From NCBI RefSeq assembly GCF_018139565.1, contig NZ_JAGSPK010000002.1:434001-498000 (forward strand): a DNA stretch of 64,000 nt, in the 5' to 3' direction. The DNA is from Cognatundibacterium rivi (GTDB lineage: Bacteria; Pseudomonadota; Gammaproteobacteria; Burkholderiales; Burkholderiaceae_D). Positions within the stretch are counted from its first letter, which is position 1; each line of letters opens with the position of its first letter. Shown here in pieces: positions 43,868 through 53,583 of the stretch. The notes beneath the pieces are model-generated. The model was not told the DNA's origin. It ran no database searches and saw only the letters and a program-made list of their open reading frames with translations. The translations under genes were made by a program, and so were the position numbers.

Positions 43868-44281
43868 TTACTGTGATTCGCTGTCCATCTGACGCCGCTT
43901 CATTTCTGCGACACGAACAATCACATACGCAATCAGTGCACAGACAAAAAAGAGCAGCAACATCCACGCAATGCCTTGCAAGGTCGCGATGATGGTGCGA
44001 TAGATTTCGAGTATCCAACGCTCTGAAGTCAGTTCCAGCAGTTTGTTTTCCTTATCGAATCTCGCTGGCACGATGTATTTTTCCAGCTCGTAAATACGCA
44101 CACCCGAAGAAATGCCGACCACCAGAATCGCAAACTTCATGTATTTCAGCCAGGCAGCACTGATCGCATCAGCGATGATGCGCTTTAGGATCATATCGAT
44201 CGGCTGCGTGAACATACGGGAAACGAGTAAAGCAACAGCAATGGCAACCGCAAAAGTCACCAGTAACAGAGTCAGAAACAT
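43868..44281 (-). CDS. Uncharacterised membrane protein
   Basis: A 137-residue protein with TM helices near residues 2-22, probably 42-60, and 100-122, and a charged segment (ELEKYIVPARFDKENKLLELTSERW) between. The C-terminal tail is polar. I do not recognise the family. AAGGA precedes ATG at 44281 with good spacing. It lies 45 bases after the DinG-type helicase stop, so the two are probably one transcript. Confidence 0.75.
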   Translation of the reverse strand: MFLTLLLVTFAVAIAVALLVSRMFTQPIDMILKRIIADAISAAWLKYMKFAILVVGISSGVRIYELEKYIVPARFDKENKLLELTSERWILEIYRTIIATLQGIAWMLLLFFVCALIAYVIVRVAEMKRRQMDSESQ

Positions 44282-44326
44282 GACTTATCCTTTTTCAATT
44301 CGTTCGATGATATAGGGTGAAATGCT

Positions 44327-46348
44327 TTATTCCTGTGTGACTGTGGTCGTTCTGGCGACATGCAGTTTCTCAAAAAAGCTGACTACATCGGCCTCTGCGC
44401 GGGTTCGTGCAAACGAAGGCAGGCTTTGCCAGATACGTTTGCCATACGGTTTGGAAATCAGACGCGGGTCGCAAATCATCAGCACACCGCGATCAGTTTC
44501 ATCCCGGATCAGACGCCCTGCTCCCTGCTTCAGATTAATAATCGCTTCGGGTAACTGGTGATGCACAAAACCGTTCAGCCCCTTCTTTTCCATCGCTGTG
44601 ATACGTGCCGCCAGCACAGGATCGTCCGGCGGCGAAAATGGCAATTTATCGATAATCACCAATGACAACGCTTCACCGCGCACGTCCACGCCTTCCCAGA
44701 AACTCTGACTGCCGATCAGCACGCCATTGCCAGCGGCCCGGAAACGATCGAGTAGCTCGGTACGCCCGGCATCGCCCTGAACAAACAAGGGAAAATTCAA
44801 ACCGCGTTTTTCAAATTCTTCTTTAAATCGCTCGGCACTGAATTTCACCGCTTTGAGCGTGGTGCATAACAAAAACGTGCGGCCACCCGCCGCCGCGATC
44901 ACCGGCAATGCCGCTTCGACCACCGCTTCTGCGTAGTCCCGTGAATTCGGCTCAGGCATGCCATTCGGCACATATAAAAAACCTTGTTCCTGATAATTAA
45001 ACGGGCTCGGCCAGGTATGTGCAGGTTCGTTCCATAAGCCCATTTGCGAGACAAAATGGCTGAAATCATTTTTCACCGCCATCGTCGCCGAGGTGAATAT
45101 CCAGGCGCGCGGAACACCTTCGCGCTGCTTATTGAATATCGGTGCAATCGATAACGGGGTGCGATGCAGTTGTAGTGATACAGAAAAAGCTTCGACCCAT
45201 AAAACGTAATCGCCCTCTTTTTCTTTGCCTTTCGGTTCGGCATTCCAATCGTCGATCTGATCTTTCAACATGATCGCCCGGGCACGGCATTGCTCTATCG
45301 TTTCAGCACGTTCTGCCTGTTTTTCCAGCACGGCGATCATGTCGCTCATGCTGGCTTTGAGCGTATCGAGCGCTTCAAAAAACGGGCTGGAAGGTGCAAT
45401 CTGATCGATAGAAAGGCGCACGATATCCTGCGGAAATGCGAGACGTAAATCGCGGGCGGCGCGTTCAACAGGCGCTACCAGCTTCGCCCATTCGGCACCG
45501 TCGCGGGCATGTGATAAGCCTTCAGCGAGGACGTCGCGACAAAGCTCCAGCACTTGCGACGTAGAAACGGTTTCGCCAAAAAACAGCGTCGCGGTTTCAG
45601 GTAACTGATGAGCCTCATCGAAAATCACGGTATTGGCCGACGGCAGTAATTCGGCGATACCGGTGTCTTTCAGCGCAACGTCGGCGAAAAACAAATGGTG
45701 ATTCACAACAACCACATCGGCCTGTTGCGCTTCCTTACGCGCTTTCATGACGAAGCAGTCCTGGTAGTACTGACATTCTGATCCCATGCAGGTATCTTTA
45801 GTCGATGTCACCAGACTCCATACGCTGGCATTTTCAGGAACGCGTGACAGTTCAGATTTATCACCGCTACTGGTGGTCTTGATGAAACGTGCGATGTCGC
45901 GCAGGTAGCCGACATCTTCACGCGAACTCAGACGACCGTTTTGCAGCGTACGTTCCAGATGATAATGGCACAGATAGTTGGCCCGGCCTTTGAGCAAAGC
46001 GACCGAAACCGGTGCCCGCAAGACCTTTTTAATCATGGGAATGTCACGTAAAAACAACTGATCTTGTAAGTTTTTTGTACCAGTTGAAACAATTACTTTC
46101 CCACCCCAAAGCAAAGCCGGCGTCAGATAGGCGTAGGTTTTACCCGTTCCCGTTCCCGCCTCAGCGAGCAAGGTCTTCTGGCCGGCGATCGCAGCCGCCA
46201 CAGATTTCGCCATTTCTGTTTGTGCCTGACGCGGACGATAGCCGGCAATGCTGTTACTGAGCGGCCCTGTGGAACCGAAAATCTGCTCGACTTCGGCATC
46301 ATACGATACGTTGGTATTTATCGTGCTGGTGGGAGTATTTTCAATCAA
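44327..46348 (-). CDS. DinG/YoaA-family ATP-dependent helicase with iron-sulfur cluster
   Basis: A 673-residue XPD-like superfamily 2 helicase. Walker A is LLAEAGTGTGKTYAY, followed by cysteines in ANYLCHYH and TCMGSECQYYQDCF, which together supply the four ligands of a 4Fe-4S cluster. VIFDEAHQLPE is the DEAH box, IGSQSFWEGVDVRGEALS and QGAGRLIRDETD are motifs V-VI. YoaA (636 residues in E. coli) works with the HolC clamp-loader subunit in repair of stalled forks; length suits YoaA rather than DinG (716). The only available in-frame start is TTG at 46348, without a clear ribosome binding site. The first ATG is codon 47, well inside the family core. Confidence 0.9.
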   Translation of the reverse strand: MIENTPTSTINTNVSYDAEVEQIFGSTGPLSNSIAGYRPRQAQTEMAKSVAAAIAGQKTLLAEAGTGTGKTYAYLTPALLWGGKVIVSTGTKNLQDQLFLRDIPMIKKVLRAPVSVALLKGRANYLCHYHLERTLQNGRLSSREDVGYLRDIARFIKTTSSGDKSELSRVPENASVWSLVTSTKDTCMGSECQYYQDCFVMKARKEAQQADVVVVNHHLFFADVALKDTGIAELLPSANTVIFDEAHQLPETATLFFGETVSTSQVLELCRDVLAEGLSHARDGAEWAKLVAPVERAARDLRLAFPQDIVRLSIDQIAPSSPFFEALDTLKASMSDMIAVLEKQAERAETIEQCRARAIMLKDQIDDWNAEPKGKEKEGDYVLWVEAFSVSLQLHRTPLSIAPIFNKQREGVPRAWIFTSATMAVKNDFSHFVSQMGLWNEPAHTWPSPFNYQEQGFLYVPNGMPEPNSRDYAEAVVEAALPVIAAAGGRTFLLCTTLKAVKFSAERFKEEFEKRGLNFPLFVQGDAGRTELLDRFRAAGNGVLIGSQSFWEGVDVRGEALSLVIIDKLPFSPPDDPVLAARITAMEKKGLNGFVHHQLPEAIINLKQGAGRLIRDETDRGVLMICDPRLISKPYGKRIWQSLPSFARTRAEADVVSFFEKLHVARTTTVTQE

Positions 46349-46396
46349 AATGCGGCAATCAGAAGCTAAAACAGTAATATTATTGGTAAAAATAAC

Positions 46397-46597
46397 TCAG
46401 GCAGGCACATCGGGCATCATTTGCATTTTAAGCAGAGTAATATGATCTTTGAGTTGCAATTTACGTTTTTTCAGGCGACGCAATTGCAATTCGTCGTGTG
46501 CAGGATCTGTGGTCAACGTGTTAATTACCATGTCGAGATCGCGATGTTCAACCTCTAACTCAATTATTCGTTGTCGCACTTGTTCAGGATGGCTCAT
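46397..46597 (-). CDS. YdcH family (DUF465) protein
   Basis: A 66-residue helical protein. After a variable N-terminus it shows IIELEVEHRDLDMVINTL and LRRLKKRKLQLKDHITLL, the hairpin of two helices typical of DUF465/YdcH. The function is not known. It begins 83 bases from the divergent PP2C gene and lies 48 bases upstream of the helicase gene on the same strand. Confidence 0.88.
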   Translation of the reverse strand: MSHPEQVRQRIIELEVEHRDLDMVINTLTTDPAHDELQLRRLKKRKLQLKDHITLLKMQMMPDVPA

Positions 46598-46679
46598 AGC
46601 CTTCAGCTTAAAGTAAAATAGGATGAATTCTTGGAAATCAGCACAGGCTGAATTCCGTTAGTGTAATCTACCGAGACGT

Positions 46680-47480
46680 ATGAGCCAATATAAGATCGAA
46701 GCTGGCACCGGACAACATATCGGTGACCGCCAGGAACAACAAGACCGTGTCGGCTTATTTGCCGCCACCAACGCACCAGGCTACATGATGGCCGTGGTTG
46801 CTGACGGTATGGGCGGAAAAAGCGGCGGCGCGCTCGCAGCAGAGCAAGTCGTCCGTACGGCCAAACAATTATTTGATGACTTTTATCCAGGCAATAATGT
46901 CCATGCATTACTCGAAAACATTCTGAACGAAGCACACACCGTTATCAAATTATCTGCAGTCTCTTCAGAGAAAGAACCACACAGCACCTTTGTTGCGATG
47001 GTTATCACACCACAGCAACAAGCGATCTGGGCGCATGCTGGCGATTCACGGCTATATCGTTTCAGTGGCCCTAATTTTGTCGAAAAGACCCGTGATCATT
47101 CTTATGTGGAACAACTCGTCGAAGAAGGAAAAATTCTTCCCGAGGAAGCCAAGACGCATAAATTGTCGAACATACTGACGAATGTGCTTGGCTCTACCAC
47201 CACACCGCCTTACATCACCTTTGGTCAATACGATGGTTTAAAAGCGCACGACAGCTTTTTACTCTGCTCCGATGGCCTCTGGCATTATTTCGATGATGCG
47301 GAGCTCTCTGCTGCTGTTGCCGCAAACTCACCAAGACAGGCATCTGAATTACTGATCAGAAAAGCCCGCGACCGCGGCGCACCACGCGGCGACAACTGCA
47401 CATTTGCGATTGTCAAATTAGTTGTGCCGCCAGCTGAGGTCAAAAACTATACCGTACAAAAGATGCGCAGAGCGATATAA
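46680..47480 (+). CDS. PP2C-type serine/threonine phosphatase
   Basis: A 266-residue, soluble metal-dependent PPM/PP2C phosphatase. The conserved metal-binding motifs are present: IGDRQEQQDRVG near the N-terminus, VVADGMGGKSGG, IWAHAGDSRLYRF, DHSYVEQLV, LLCSDGLWHYFDD and GAPRGDNCTFAIV near the C-terminus. Stp-type proteins usually counter Ser/Thr kinases or act in type VI secretion, but no kinase or T6SS gene is close by. The gene ends at a bidirectional terminator shared with the convergent GST gene. Confidence 0.92.
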   Translation: MSQYKIEAGTGQHIGDRQEQQDRVGLFAATNAPGYMMAVVADGMGGKSGGALAAEQVVRTAKQLFDDFYPGNNVHALLENILNEAHTVIKLSAVSSEKEPHSTFVAMVITPQQQAIWAHAGDSRLYRFSGPNFVEKTRDHSYVEQLVEEGKILPEEAKTHKLSNILTNVLGSTTTPPYITFGQYDGLKAHDSFLLCSDGLWHYFDDAELSAAVAANSPRQASELLIRKARDRGAPRGDNCTFAIVKLVVPPAEVKNYTVQKMRRAI

Positions 47481-47496
47481 GCTTGAAATTACAAAT

Positions 47497-47528
47497 AAAA
47501 AAGGAAGCAATCTTGCTTCCTTTTTTTT
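47497..47528. terminator. Bidirectional terminator between PP2C and GST genes
   Basis: An A-run and GGAAGCAA (47497-47510) is complementary to TTGCTTCC and a T-run (47513-47528), leaving only two unpaired bases. It is symmetrical and serves both convergent genes. Confidence 0.93.
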
Positions 47529-47554
47529 CGCCACAATCTGACCGACTTCTACTT

Positions 47555-48202
47555 CTATTTCTTCTTACTCGCGAATAAAGCCTGATTGACTTTACGATCA
47601 GCATTGACGGTTTGCATGTGCGGTCTTGCATTCATTCTTGCCAGATAATCTTTTACGGGTAAATCGGCCAAAAAATCACGTCCGTAAATCGCTTTCGTCG
47701 CCAGGGAAATCAATGGCAAATGGCACACTGCAACGCAATCCGCCATGGTGAATTGATCTCCTGCGATGAAATGCTCAAATTTCGCCAATTGGGAAAATGC
47801 AGAAATATGTCGTGTCAGTTGTTTCTCCACGCGAGTTTTCACTTCATCTGAGACCTGTCCGCCAAAAAATGCCTGTGGATACAATTCGCGTGCAAGCAAC
47901 TCCAGATGTAGCTCCATAAACACGATCAGCTCCCTGACTTTTGCCGCTGCAAACGCATCTGTTGGCAACAAAGGCTTTTCTGGATACGCTTGCTCTAAAT
48001 AATCAAGGATGACCTGAGATTCGCACAGCGCACCCTGCTCAGTTTCGATGTAAGGAACTTTGCCCAAGGGCGATTTTCGAAGCAAGTCCGGAGAACGATC
48101 AGTCCAGACAAGAACTTCCTCGAACGGGATATCTTTTTCAAGTAAAGCCAGTTTCACTTTATTGTAATAATTACTGACTGCAAAACCACAGAGCTTAATC
48201 AT
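47555..48202 (-). CDS. Glutathione S-transferase
   Basis: A 215-residue cytosolic GST. The thioredoxin-like N-terminal domain has FAVSNYYNKVKLALLEKDIPFEEV and the glutathione-binding GKVPYIETEQGALCESQVI, with cis-Pro and the ES pair. The helical C-terminal domain has FTMADCVAVCHLPL, the conserved N-capping motif. The first residues lack the CPYC of glutaredoxin-like types; a serine at SNYYNKV is a candidate catalytic residue. GAGG precedes ATG at 48202. Substrate cannot be told. Confidence 0.9.
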   Translation of the reverse strand: MIKLCGFAVSNYYNKVKLALLEKDIPFEEVLVWTDRSPDLLRKSPLGKVPYIETEQGALCESQVILDYLEQAYPEKPLLPTDAFAAAKVRELIVFMELHLELLARELYPQAFFGGQVSDEVKTRVEKQLTRHISAFSQLAKFEHFIAGDQFTMADCVAVCHLPLISLATKAIYGRDFLADLPVKDYLARMNARPHMQTVNADRKVNQALFASKKK

Positions 48203-48288
48203 GTTCTGACCTCGTAACTGAGACGGACGATACGGATTAATACATTTTGATAGGGTTGCGAAGCTGAAACAGCTTCGCCAAATAGATT

Positions 48289-50148
48289 TTATGGATTTAT
48301 TTTGAAATCGATAGTCTCAAAATTAATCACATTCATGTCAGCATCCGGTTCCGCTTTCACAGCGTCCGCATGCAACTCGACATTCGTTACTTTTTGCCAG
48401 CCTGACGTGTCTTTGTCGGGTCTCATCCGGTCTAACTCATTGGCAACGGATATCAGCAGCAAAATATCGCGATACACGGGCAACTCAAATCCCATACGCT
48501 TACCATCGCGATCATCAACCAGCAAACTCTCAAGGAAAGGCAATATGTTGCTGGTATTCCAAAGTGTACATATTTTATTCATCAGATGTTCAAAATCATC
48601 CAGATGACGAGTTGGTAAACTCAGCGGATCAACTTCAAACTCGGGGACGTTCGCATTAAAGAAAACAATAAAGCGATCGCGCAACGCGTCGTATTTTTCC
48701 TTATTTTTCGTCACCCGGTAAAGATCCAGCAAATATAACCAGGGCACCGGGGAATCAGGGCGCTCTTGCTCAGCTTGTGGCTCCAGAATTTCAATCGCAC
48801 GCTCAGGATCGTTCACCGACATCCAGAACTCGGCCTCCTGTGTCACATCCGAAATTTCTTCGACTTTCAAAGAGCTGGCCCGTGAAGAGAAGAAATTAAA
48901 GGTGCTGCTATTAGTATCTTCAAGCGAAGGTGTAAAAGCGCGAGCAGTTCCTGACACAGCACCGAGCGTCGCTGCATGATCTGCCGGCTCTGTTTTGACT
49001 GATGCAGGAACCGAAGCCACTCCAGCTTGCTCAGATAAGCTTTTTAACAGAACAGAACTGTTCATCCCATTGACCGTCGTTGGCCCATAGCTCGCCTGAA
49101 CATCATTCACCAGTTCTTCTATATTTCTCTTCTGTTCCTGCCCATGTTTCGGTTCGCCCTGTTCCCACCAGGTTGACGCATAGCGTTTGTGTAAGCGTCG
49201 AATATATACAAAAAGCAAACCAATAATCGTCAGTCCAGCCAGTATCAACGCGCTGAAAACGTAGAACCAAGGCTTGGTGACAGCGGCATCCTCTATTTTT
49301 TCGAGCGCCGCTTTGTCTTGCTGAATCGTGCGCTTTAACTGAATTGCTTCCTGCTGAAGAATTTGTATCTTCTTCTGATCCACAGTATTTTTTTCTGTAA
49401 AGGCAGGCGGATTTTCTCCGCGCAACATCGCGGCAAATTGTGCCTGCGCGAGACGCAGTTCCGCGATATTTGGGGCATCCGCCTTGCGCTGCTCGTCAGA
49501 TACAACAGACAAGCTGTCCGCCATTTTCAGTCCGGCAGGAAGCAGTTGAACGTCAGCTTCATCAGACAGTTTTAACGCGTCCCGAGTGGGACTGGATGCC
49601 AGTACTGAACGGTCTTTCTGCACGCCCTGGGTGGTGCTCTTTTTTATTTCTGGCGCAGGATTTACTGCAAGTGAGGGGCGCTGTGATTCTTTTCTGATTC
49701 GCCTGGACTCTTTAGCCGTCGGGACGTCAGTGCTGGATGCCATGCCATCATTCTGACTCAGCAAAGGCAAATTAAGATTTCTGCCACTGGAACTAAATTC
49801 CGGCGGATCAAGCAATATCAGATAATCGCGGTGTAACTGAACTTCACAGCCGACGCTTAAGACCACCTTCAGTGCAGGCTCTAACAGATTTTTTCGTGTC
49901 GACAAACTGAGAATGCGCTTATTTCCCTGAGTGGACATTCCCAGGTTAACTACAGACAGTAAGTCGCCGTCGGTAGTCTCAATCAGCGCTTTAAAACAGT
50001 GGATATCAGCATCTTGCGCATCGGCACCAGTCACATCCAACTGCGCCTTCAGCGGCTGCCCTAAAGCCGAGTGAACCCGCAAGCCACCAACACCAAGAGC
50101 ATGAGCCGACCCTGCCGAACTGGCCGCGATGACGCTGGCACATATCAA
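48289..50148 (-). CDS. FimV-like envelope protein; true start probably further upstream
   Basis: At least 619 residues. The N-terminal domain reads LGVGGLRVHSALGQPLKAQLDV, then CEVQLHRDYLILLDPP, the signature of FimV, a periplasmic peptidoglycan-associated protein linked to type IV pili and polar organisation. One TM helix is near residue 295 (WFYVFSALILAGLTIIGLLFVYI). A coiled coil precedes it and a TPR-like acidic cytoplasmic domain follows (EAEFWMSVNDPERAIEILEPQ). The given start is TTG at 50148, but it leaves a signal peptide with no positive charge. The frame is open to 50241 with no ATG, GTG or TTG. GAGGAA (50188-50193) is followed by three ATT codons. Confidence 0.82.
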   Translation of the reverse strand: MICASVIAASSAGSAHALGVGGLRVHSALGQPLKAQLDVTGADAQDADIHCFKALIETTDGDLLSVVNLGMSTQGNKRILSLSTRKNLLEPALKVVLSVGCEVQLHRDYLILLDPPEFSSSGRNLNLPLLSQNDGMASSTDVPTAKESRRIRKESQRPSLAVNPAPEIKKSTTQGVQKDRSVLASSPTRDALKLSDEADVQLLPAGLKMADSLSVVSDEQRKADAPNIAELRLAQAQFAAMLRGENPPAFTEKNTVDQKKIQILQQEAIQLKRTIQQDKAALEKIEDAAVTKPWFYVFSALILAGLTIIGLLFVYIRRLHKRYASTWWEQGEPKHGQEQKRNIEELVNDVQASYGPTTVNGMNSSVLLKSLSEQAGVASVPASVKTEPADHAATLGAVSGTARAFTPSLEDTNSSTFNFFSSRASSLKVEEISDVTQEAEFWMSVNDPERAIEILEPQAEQERPDSPVPWLYLLDLYRVTKNKEKYDALRDRFIVFFNANVPEFEVDPLSLPTRHLDDFEHLMNKICTLWNTSNILPFLESLLVDDRDGKRMGFELPVYRDILLLISVANELDRMRPDKDTSGWQKVTNVELHADAVKAEPDADMNVINFETIDFKINP

Positions 50149-50389
50149 GGAAAGGGACGACCTTGGAAAGGGAGCAAAAATAATAATTTCCTCAACGAAA
50201 ATGGAACAGCATTTTGACGATATGTTTAAATCACAATCTTACTGTCGTTATAACAAAACTAGTTACAACTGAAAATACTAAACAGGAAACAAACTAGCTT
50301 TAAAGCAAGTGATTTCATGATATTTATCAATTCAGACAACAATTTAAATAACAAATGATCTGAAAGCCGCCTCTATTCCATTAATCACC

Positions 50390-51145
50390 TTACTTTTGCT
50401 GCTGATCCAGAATTTTCTTGGCAATCCCGCGCAAAATATTCACTTCCTCCAACTCTAAACGAGCGCGGGAAAAAAGCCGCTTCAAACGTGGCATCAGTTT
50501 TTTTGGATGTGCCGGATCGATAAAATCAATCGCGACCAATGCCTGTTCAAGATGGGAATACATGCCTTCGACAGCCTCATTGCTCGCTGTTTGCCCTTGA
50601 AATCCGATTTGAGGATCAGCCACAGTCAATTGCATCGCAACTCTGGATTCGTACGCCAGCAACTGTATTGCCTGCGCCAGATTTAACGATGAGTATGTGG
50701 GGTTGGAAGGTATATTGATTAATGCCTGACAGTTCATAACAACCTCATTCGGCAAACCGTAGCGCTCGCTGCCAAAAATAAAGGCAACATCACCACCTTG
50801 ACGATGGGCGACGCTCTCCGCCAATTCCCTTGGCGTAACGACAGGCGGGGAAAACTCACGCAGACGGGCACTGACAGCCGCGACAAGATCACAACCAGCA
50901 AGCGCTTCCTCGACAGTATCAACGATGCGGGCAGATTCAAGAATATCTTGCGCACCGCTGGCAAAAGCGATTGCCTCAGGATGACTCAGCACGTCCGGAT
51001 ATCGTGGCCTTACCAGCACCAGATTCGTAAAACCCATAGTTTTCAGCGCCCTTGCCGCGGCACCGACGTTGCCCGGATGACTGGTTTCCACCAGTACAAA
51101 ACGCAGGCGTTGAAAAAGAGATGTGTCAGTTTCAGTCAAGTTCAT
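50390..51145 (-). CDS. trmJ: tRNA (cytidine/uridine-2'-O-)-methyltransferase TrmJ
   Basis: This SPOUT-class enzyme of 251 residues methylates the 2'-O of position 32 in several tRNAs. Conserved parts are [23 protein letters not shown] (motif 1), [10 protein letters not shown] (motif 2) and [16 protein letters not shown] (motif 3). The length equals that of E. coli TrmJ (246). It is divergent from suhB with 158 bases between start codons, the same arrangement as in E. coli. No good ribosome binding site precedes ATG at 51145. Confidence 0.93.
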   Translation of the reverse strand: MNLTETDTSLFQRLRFVLVETSHPGNVGAAARALKTMGFTNLVLVRPRYPDVLSHPEAIAFASGAQDILESARIVDTVEEALAGCDLVAAVSARLREFSPPVVTPRELAESVAHRQGGDVAFIFGSERYGLPNEVVMNCQALINIPSNPTYSSLNLAQAIQLLAYESRVAMQLTVADPQIGFQGQTASNEAVEGMYSHLEQALVAIDFIDPAHPKKLMPRLKRLFSRARLELEEVNILRGIAKKILDQQQK

Positions 51146-51303
51146 TTAAAATAGCATCATTCAGCGTTGATTATTTTTTGGTTACGTGCTTTCGCCGGGC
51201 AAAAGACAATTGCGCACGCTCTTTATCATTTTTGTGTAGCAAACCAGTTTCTCTCATTATTGAGATGAGAGATTTCGTTTGCCGTCATTTTATCGGAAAC
51301 TAT

Positions 51304-52110
51304 ATGCACCCAATGCTCAATACGGCGATTAAAGCCGCTCGTCGCGGCGCGACATTAATCAACCGCGCTTCATTTGACCTCGACCGCGTCAGTGTCACTG
51401 AAAAACATTTCAATGATTTTGTCACAGAAGTTGATCAGGCAGCTGAAGCCGCCATCATTGAGGTGCTGAAGACAGCCTACCCTGATCACGCAATACTCGC
51501 AGAAGAATCAGGTGCTTCCGCTAATTTGCACGACGAAAATGATTATGTCTGGATCATTGATCCCCTCGATGGAACAACTAATTTCATCCACGGCTTTCCA
51601 CAATACTGCGTTTCGATTGCCCTGCAACATCGCGGCATCATTACGCAAGCTGTCGTCTACGACCCTACCCGCAACGAATTATTCACCGCTAGCAAAGGCG
51701 CAGGTGCGTTCCTGAATGAAAAACGTATCCGTGTCACCCGCTGCGACAAGATCGCAGACGCGCTGATCGGCACAGGTTTTCCTTCTCGGGACTTATCAGG
51801 CCTCGATCAGTACATGGAGATGTTCAAAGTGATGACAGGTAAATGCCAGGGCCTGAGAAGACCAGGCTCTGCCGCACTGGATCTCGCTTATGTCGCGATG
51901 GGTCGCCTTGATGGCTTCTTTGAAAAAGGACTGGCACCGTGGGACGTTGCTGCCGGCTCTTTGCTGATTACGGAAGCCGGTGGTATTGTCGGAACATTCT
52001 CTGGCGAATCAGATTATCTGTACAAAGGTGATGTACTTGCGGGCACACCAAAAGTTTTCGGACAGATGGTTAATTTATTGCAGCCATTTGCAGCATCGGC
52101 AACAAAATAA
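51304..52110 (+). CDS. suhB: Inositol monophosphatase family protein SuhB
   Basis: A 268-residue magnesium-dependent phosphatase. In E. coli SuhB also joins the Nus antitermination complex on rRNA operons. Metal-binding motifs are [25 protein letters not shown] and [20 protein letters not shown] at 51304 matches the family start ([16 protein letters not shown]); the frame is open further upstream but that part overlaps trmJ and has no similarity. It is divergent from trmJ. A hairpin separates it from rhlE downstream. Confidence 0.93.
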   Translation: MHPMLNTAIKAARRGATLINRASFDLDRVSVTEKHFNDFVTEVDQAAEAAIIEVLKTAYPDHAILAEESGASANLHDENDYVWIIDPLDGTTNFIHGFPQYCVSIALQHRGIITQAVVYDPTRNELFTASKGAGAFLNEKRIRVTRCDKIADALIGTGFPSRDLSGLDQYMEMFKVMTGKCQGLRRPGSAALDLAYVAMGRLDGFFEKGLAPWDVAAGSLLITEAGGIVGTFSGESDYLYKGDVLAGTPKVFGQMVNLLQPFAASATK

Positions 52111-52147
52111 TATCTCTTACGTTCCGGATGCAGGAACGCCATCGTCA

Positions 52148-52176
52148 CCGGACTGGCAATAACCAGTCCGGGTTTT
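52148..52176 (+). terminator. Hairpin with short T-run between suhB and rhlE
   Basis: CCGGACTGG (52148-52156), loop CAATAA, CCAGTCCGG (52163-52171), then GTTTT. A nine-pair perfect stem. It can end suhB transcription or, if rhlE is transcribed through it, act as a leader structure 21 bases ahead of the rhlE ATG. Confidence 0.7.
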
Positions 52177-52197
52177 AAAGAAAATCTACAGAAACAC

Positions 52198-53583
52198 ATG
52201 CCCTCATTCAACGAACTCGGATTATCCGAGGACATTCTTCGCGCTGTCAGCGAACAAGGTTACACATCCCCAACGCCAATTCAACAACAAGCAATTCCAG
52301 CAGTCATTCAAGGCGGGGATTTGCTGGCTGGTGCACAGACCGGCACTGGTAAAACAGCTGGTTTTACGCTGCCGATTTTGCAGCGTCTGTCGACCTCAGC
52401 CAATGCGCCTAAGGACAAAACAGCCCGTCGCACTATCCGTGCACTGGTGCTGACACCAACGCGGGAACTGGCAGCCCAGGTACAGGAAAGCGTAGAACTT
52501 TACGGCAAGTTTCTTCCATTGACATCGGCAGTGATTTTCGGTGGTGTGGGAATCAATCCGCAAATCAAGGTATTGAAGCATGGCGTCGATATTCTGGTCG
52601 CGACACCGGGTCGACTTCTGGATCATCATCAGCAGGGAACGATAGATCTGCGCAATATCGAAATCCTGGTACTGGATGAAGCTGATCGTATGCTGGATAT
52701 GGGCTTCATCCACGACATTAAAAAAGTGCTGGCGATCCTGCCACCAAAACGCCAGAACCTGCTGTTTTCTGCGACGTTTTCTGATGATATCAAAGCGCTC
52801 GCTGACCGGCTGTTAAATAATCCGGCGATGATAGAAGTTGCCCGTCGCAATTCAACAGTCGAAGTGATTGCGCAAAAAGTGCATCCGGTTGACAGAGATA
52901 AAAAACATCCGCTGCTAGCCCATCTCATCAAGACGCACGCATGGTCGCAGGTGCTGGTATTTACGCGCACCAAACATGGCGCCAATAAGCTGGTAGAGCA
53001 ATTAGCCAAAGACGGTATCGCTGCGATGGCGATTCACGGCAATAAGAGTCAGTCTGCACGCACCAAGGCTTTATCCGAATTCAAAGATGGCAGCTTGCCC
53101 GTATTAGTCGCCACAGATATTGCTGCGCGCGGCATTGATATCGACCAATTACCGCATGTCGTCAACTACGACCTGCCGAATGTGCCCGAAGATTACGTAC
53201 ACCGCATCGGGCGTACTGGCCGTGCCGGTGCGAGTGGTGAAGCGGTATCACTGGTTTGCGTGGACGAGTTCAAATTACTTGCTGATATTGAAAAGTTTAT
53301 CAAGCGTCAGATTCCGCAAGAAATTATCGATGGCTTCATTCCTGATCCGCACGCAAAAGCACAGCCAATTCAATTGCGTAGCTTTGAGGGGCGCGGAAAT
53401 TCACCCGCAAACAGGGGATCGCGTTCGCCAGCAGGTAACAAGCCGTCGCAGGCACGCACACCAGGCAAGACATCCAGTGCTGCACCTACGCGTGACGCCG
53501 CGGGAAAGCCTCGCCCACAAGGTAACCGTCCGGCAGTAAAACAATCAACACCTCGCCGCTCTGGCGGCCGCGGTAACGGTTAA
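52198..53583 (+). CDS. rhlE: DEAD-box RNA helicase RhlE
   Basis: A 461-residue ATP-dependent RNA helicase, in ribosome assembly and RNA turnover. Order: Q motif ([19 protein letters not shown] and TPIQQQAIP), Walker [34 protein letters not shown] in [17 protein letters not shown], and in domain 2 [14 protein letters not shown] and [10 protein letters not shown]. The last ~65 residues are rich in Gly, Arg, Pro and Ser, a typical RNA-binding tail. The start at 52198 follows a hairpin that could affect its expression. The family assignment to RhlE rather than DeaD/SrmB rests on the short core and the tail. Confidence 0.92.
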   Translation: MPSFNELGLSEDILRAVSEQGYTSPTPIQQQAIPAVIQGGDLLAGAQTGTGKTAGFTLPILQRLSTSANAPKDKTARRTIRALVLTPTRELAAQVQESVELYGKFLPLTSAVIFGGVGINPQIKVLKHGVDILVATPGRLLDHHQQGTIDLRNIEILVLDEADRMLDMGFIHDIKKVLAILPPKRQNLLFSATFSDDIKALADRLLNNPAMIEVARRNSTVEVIAQKVHPVDRDKKHPLLAHLIKTHAWSQVLVFTRTKHGANKLVEQLAKDGIAAMAIHGNKSQSARTKALSEFKDGSLPVLVATDIAARGIDIDQLPHVVNYDLPNVPEDYVHRIGRTGRAGASGEAVSLVCVDEFKLLADIEKFIKRQIPQEIIDGFIPDPHAKAQPIQLRSFEGRGNSPANRGSRSPAGNKPSQARTPGKTSSAAPTRDAAGKPRPQGNRPAVKQSTPRRSGGRGNG

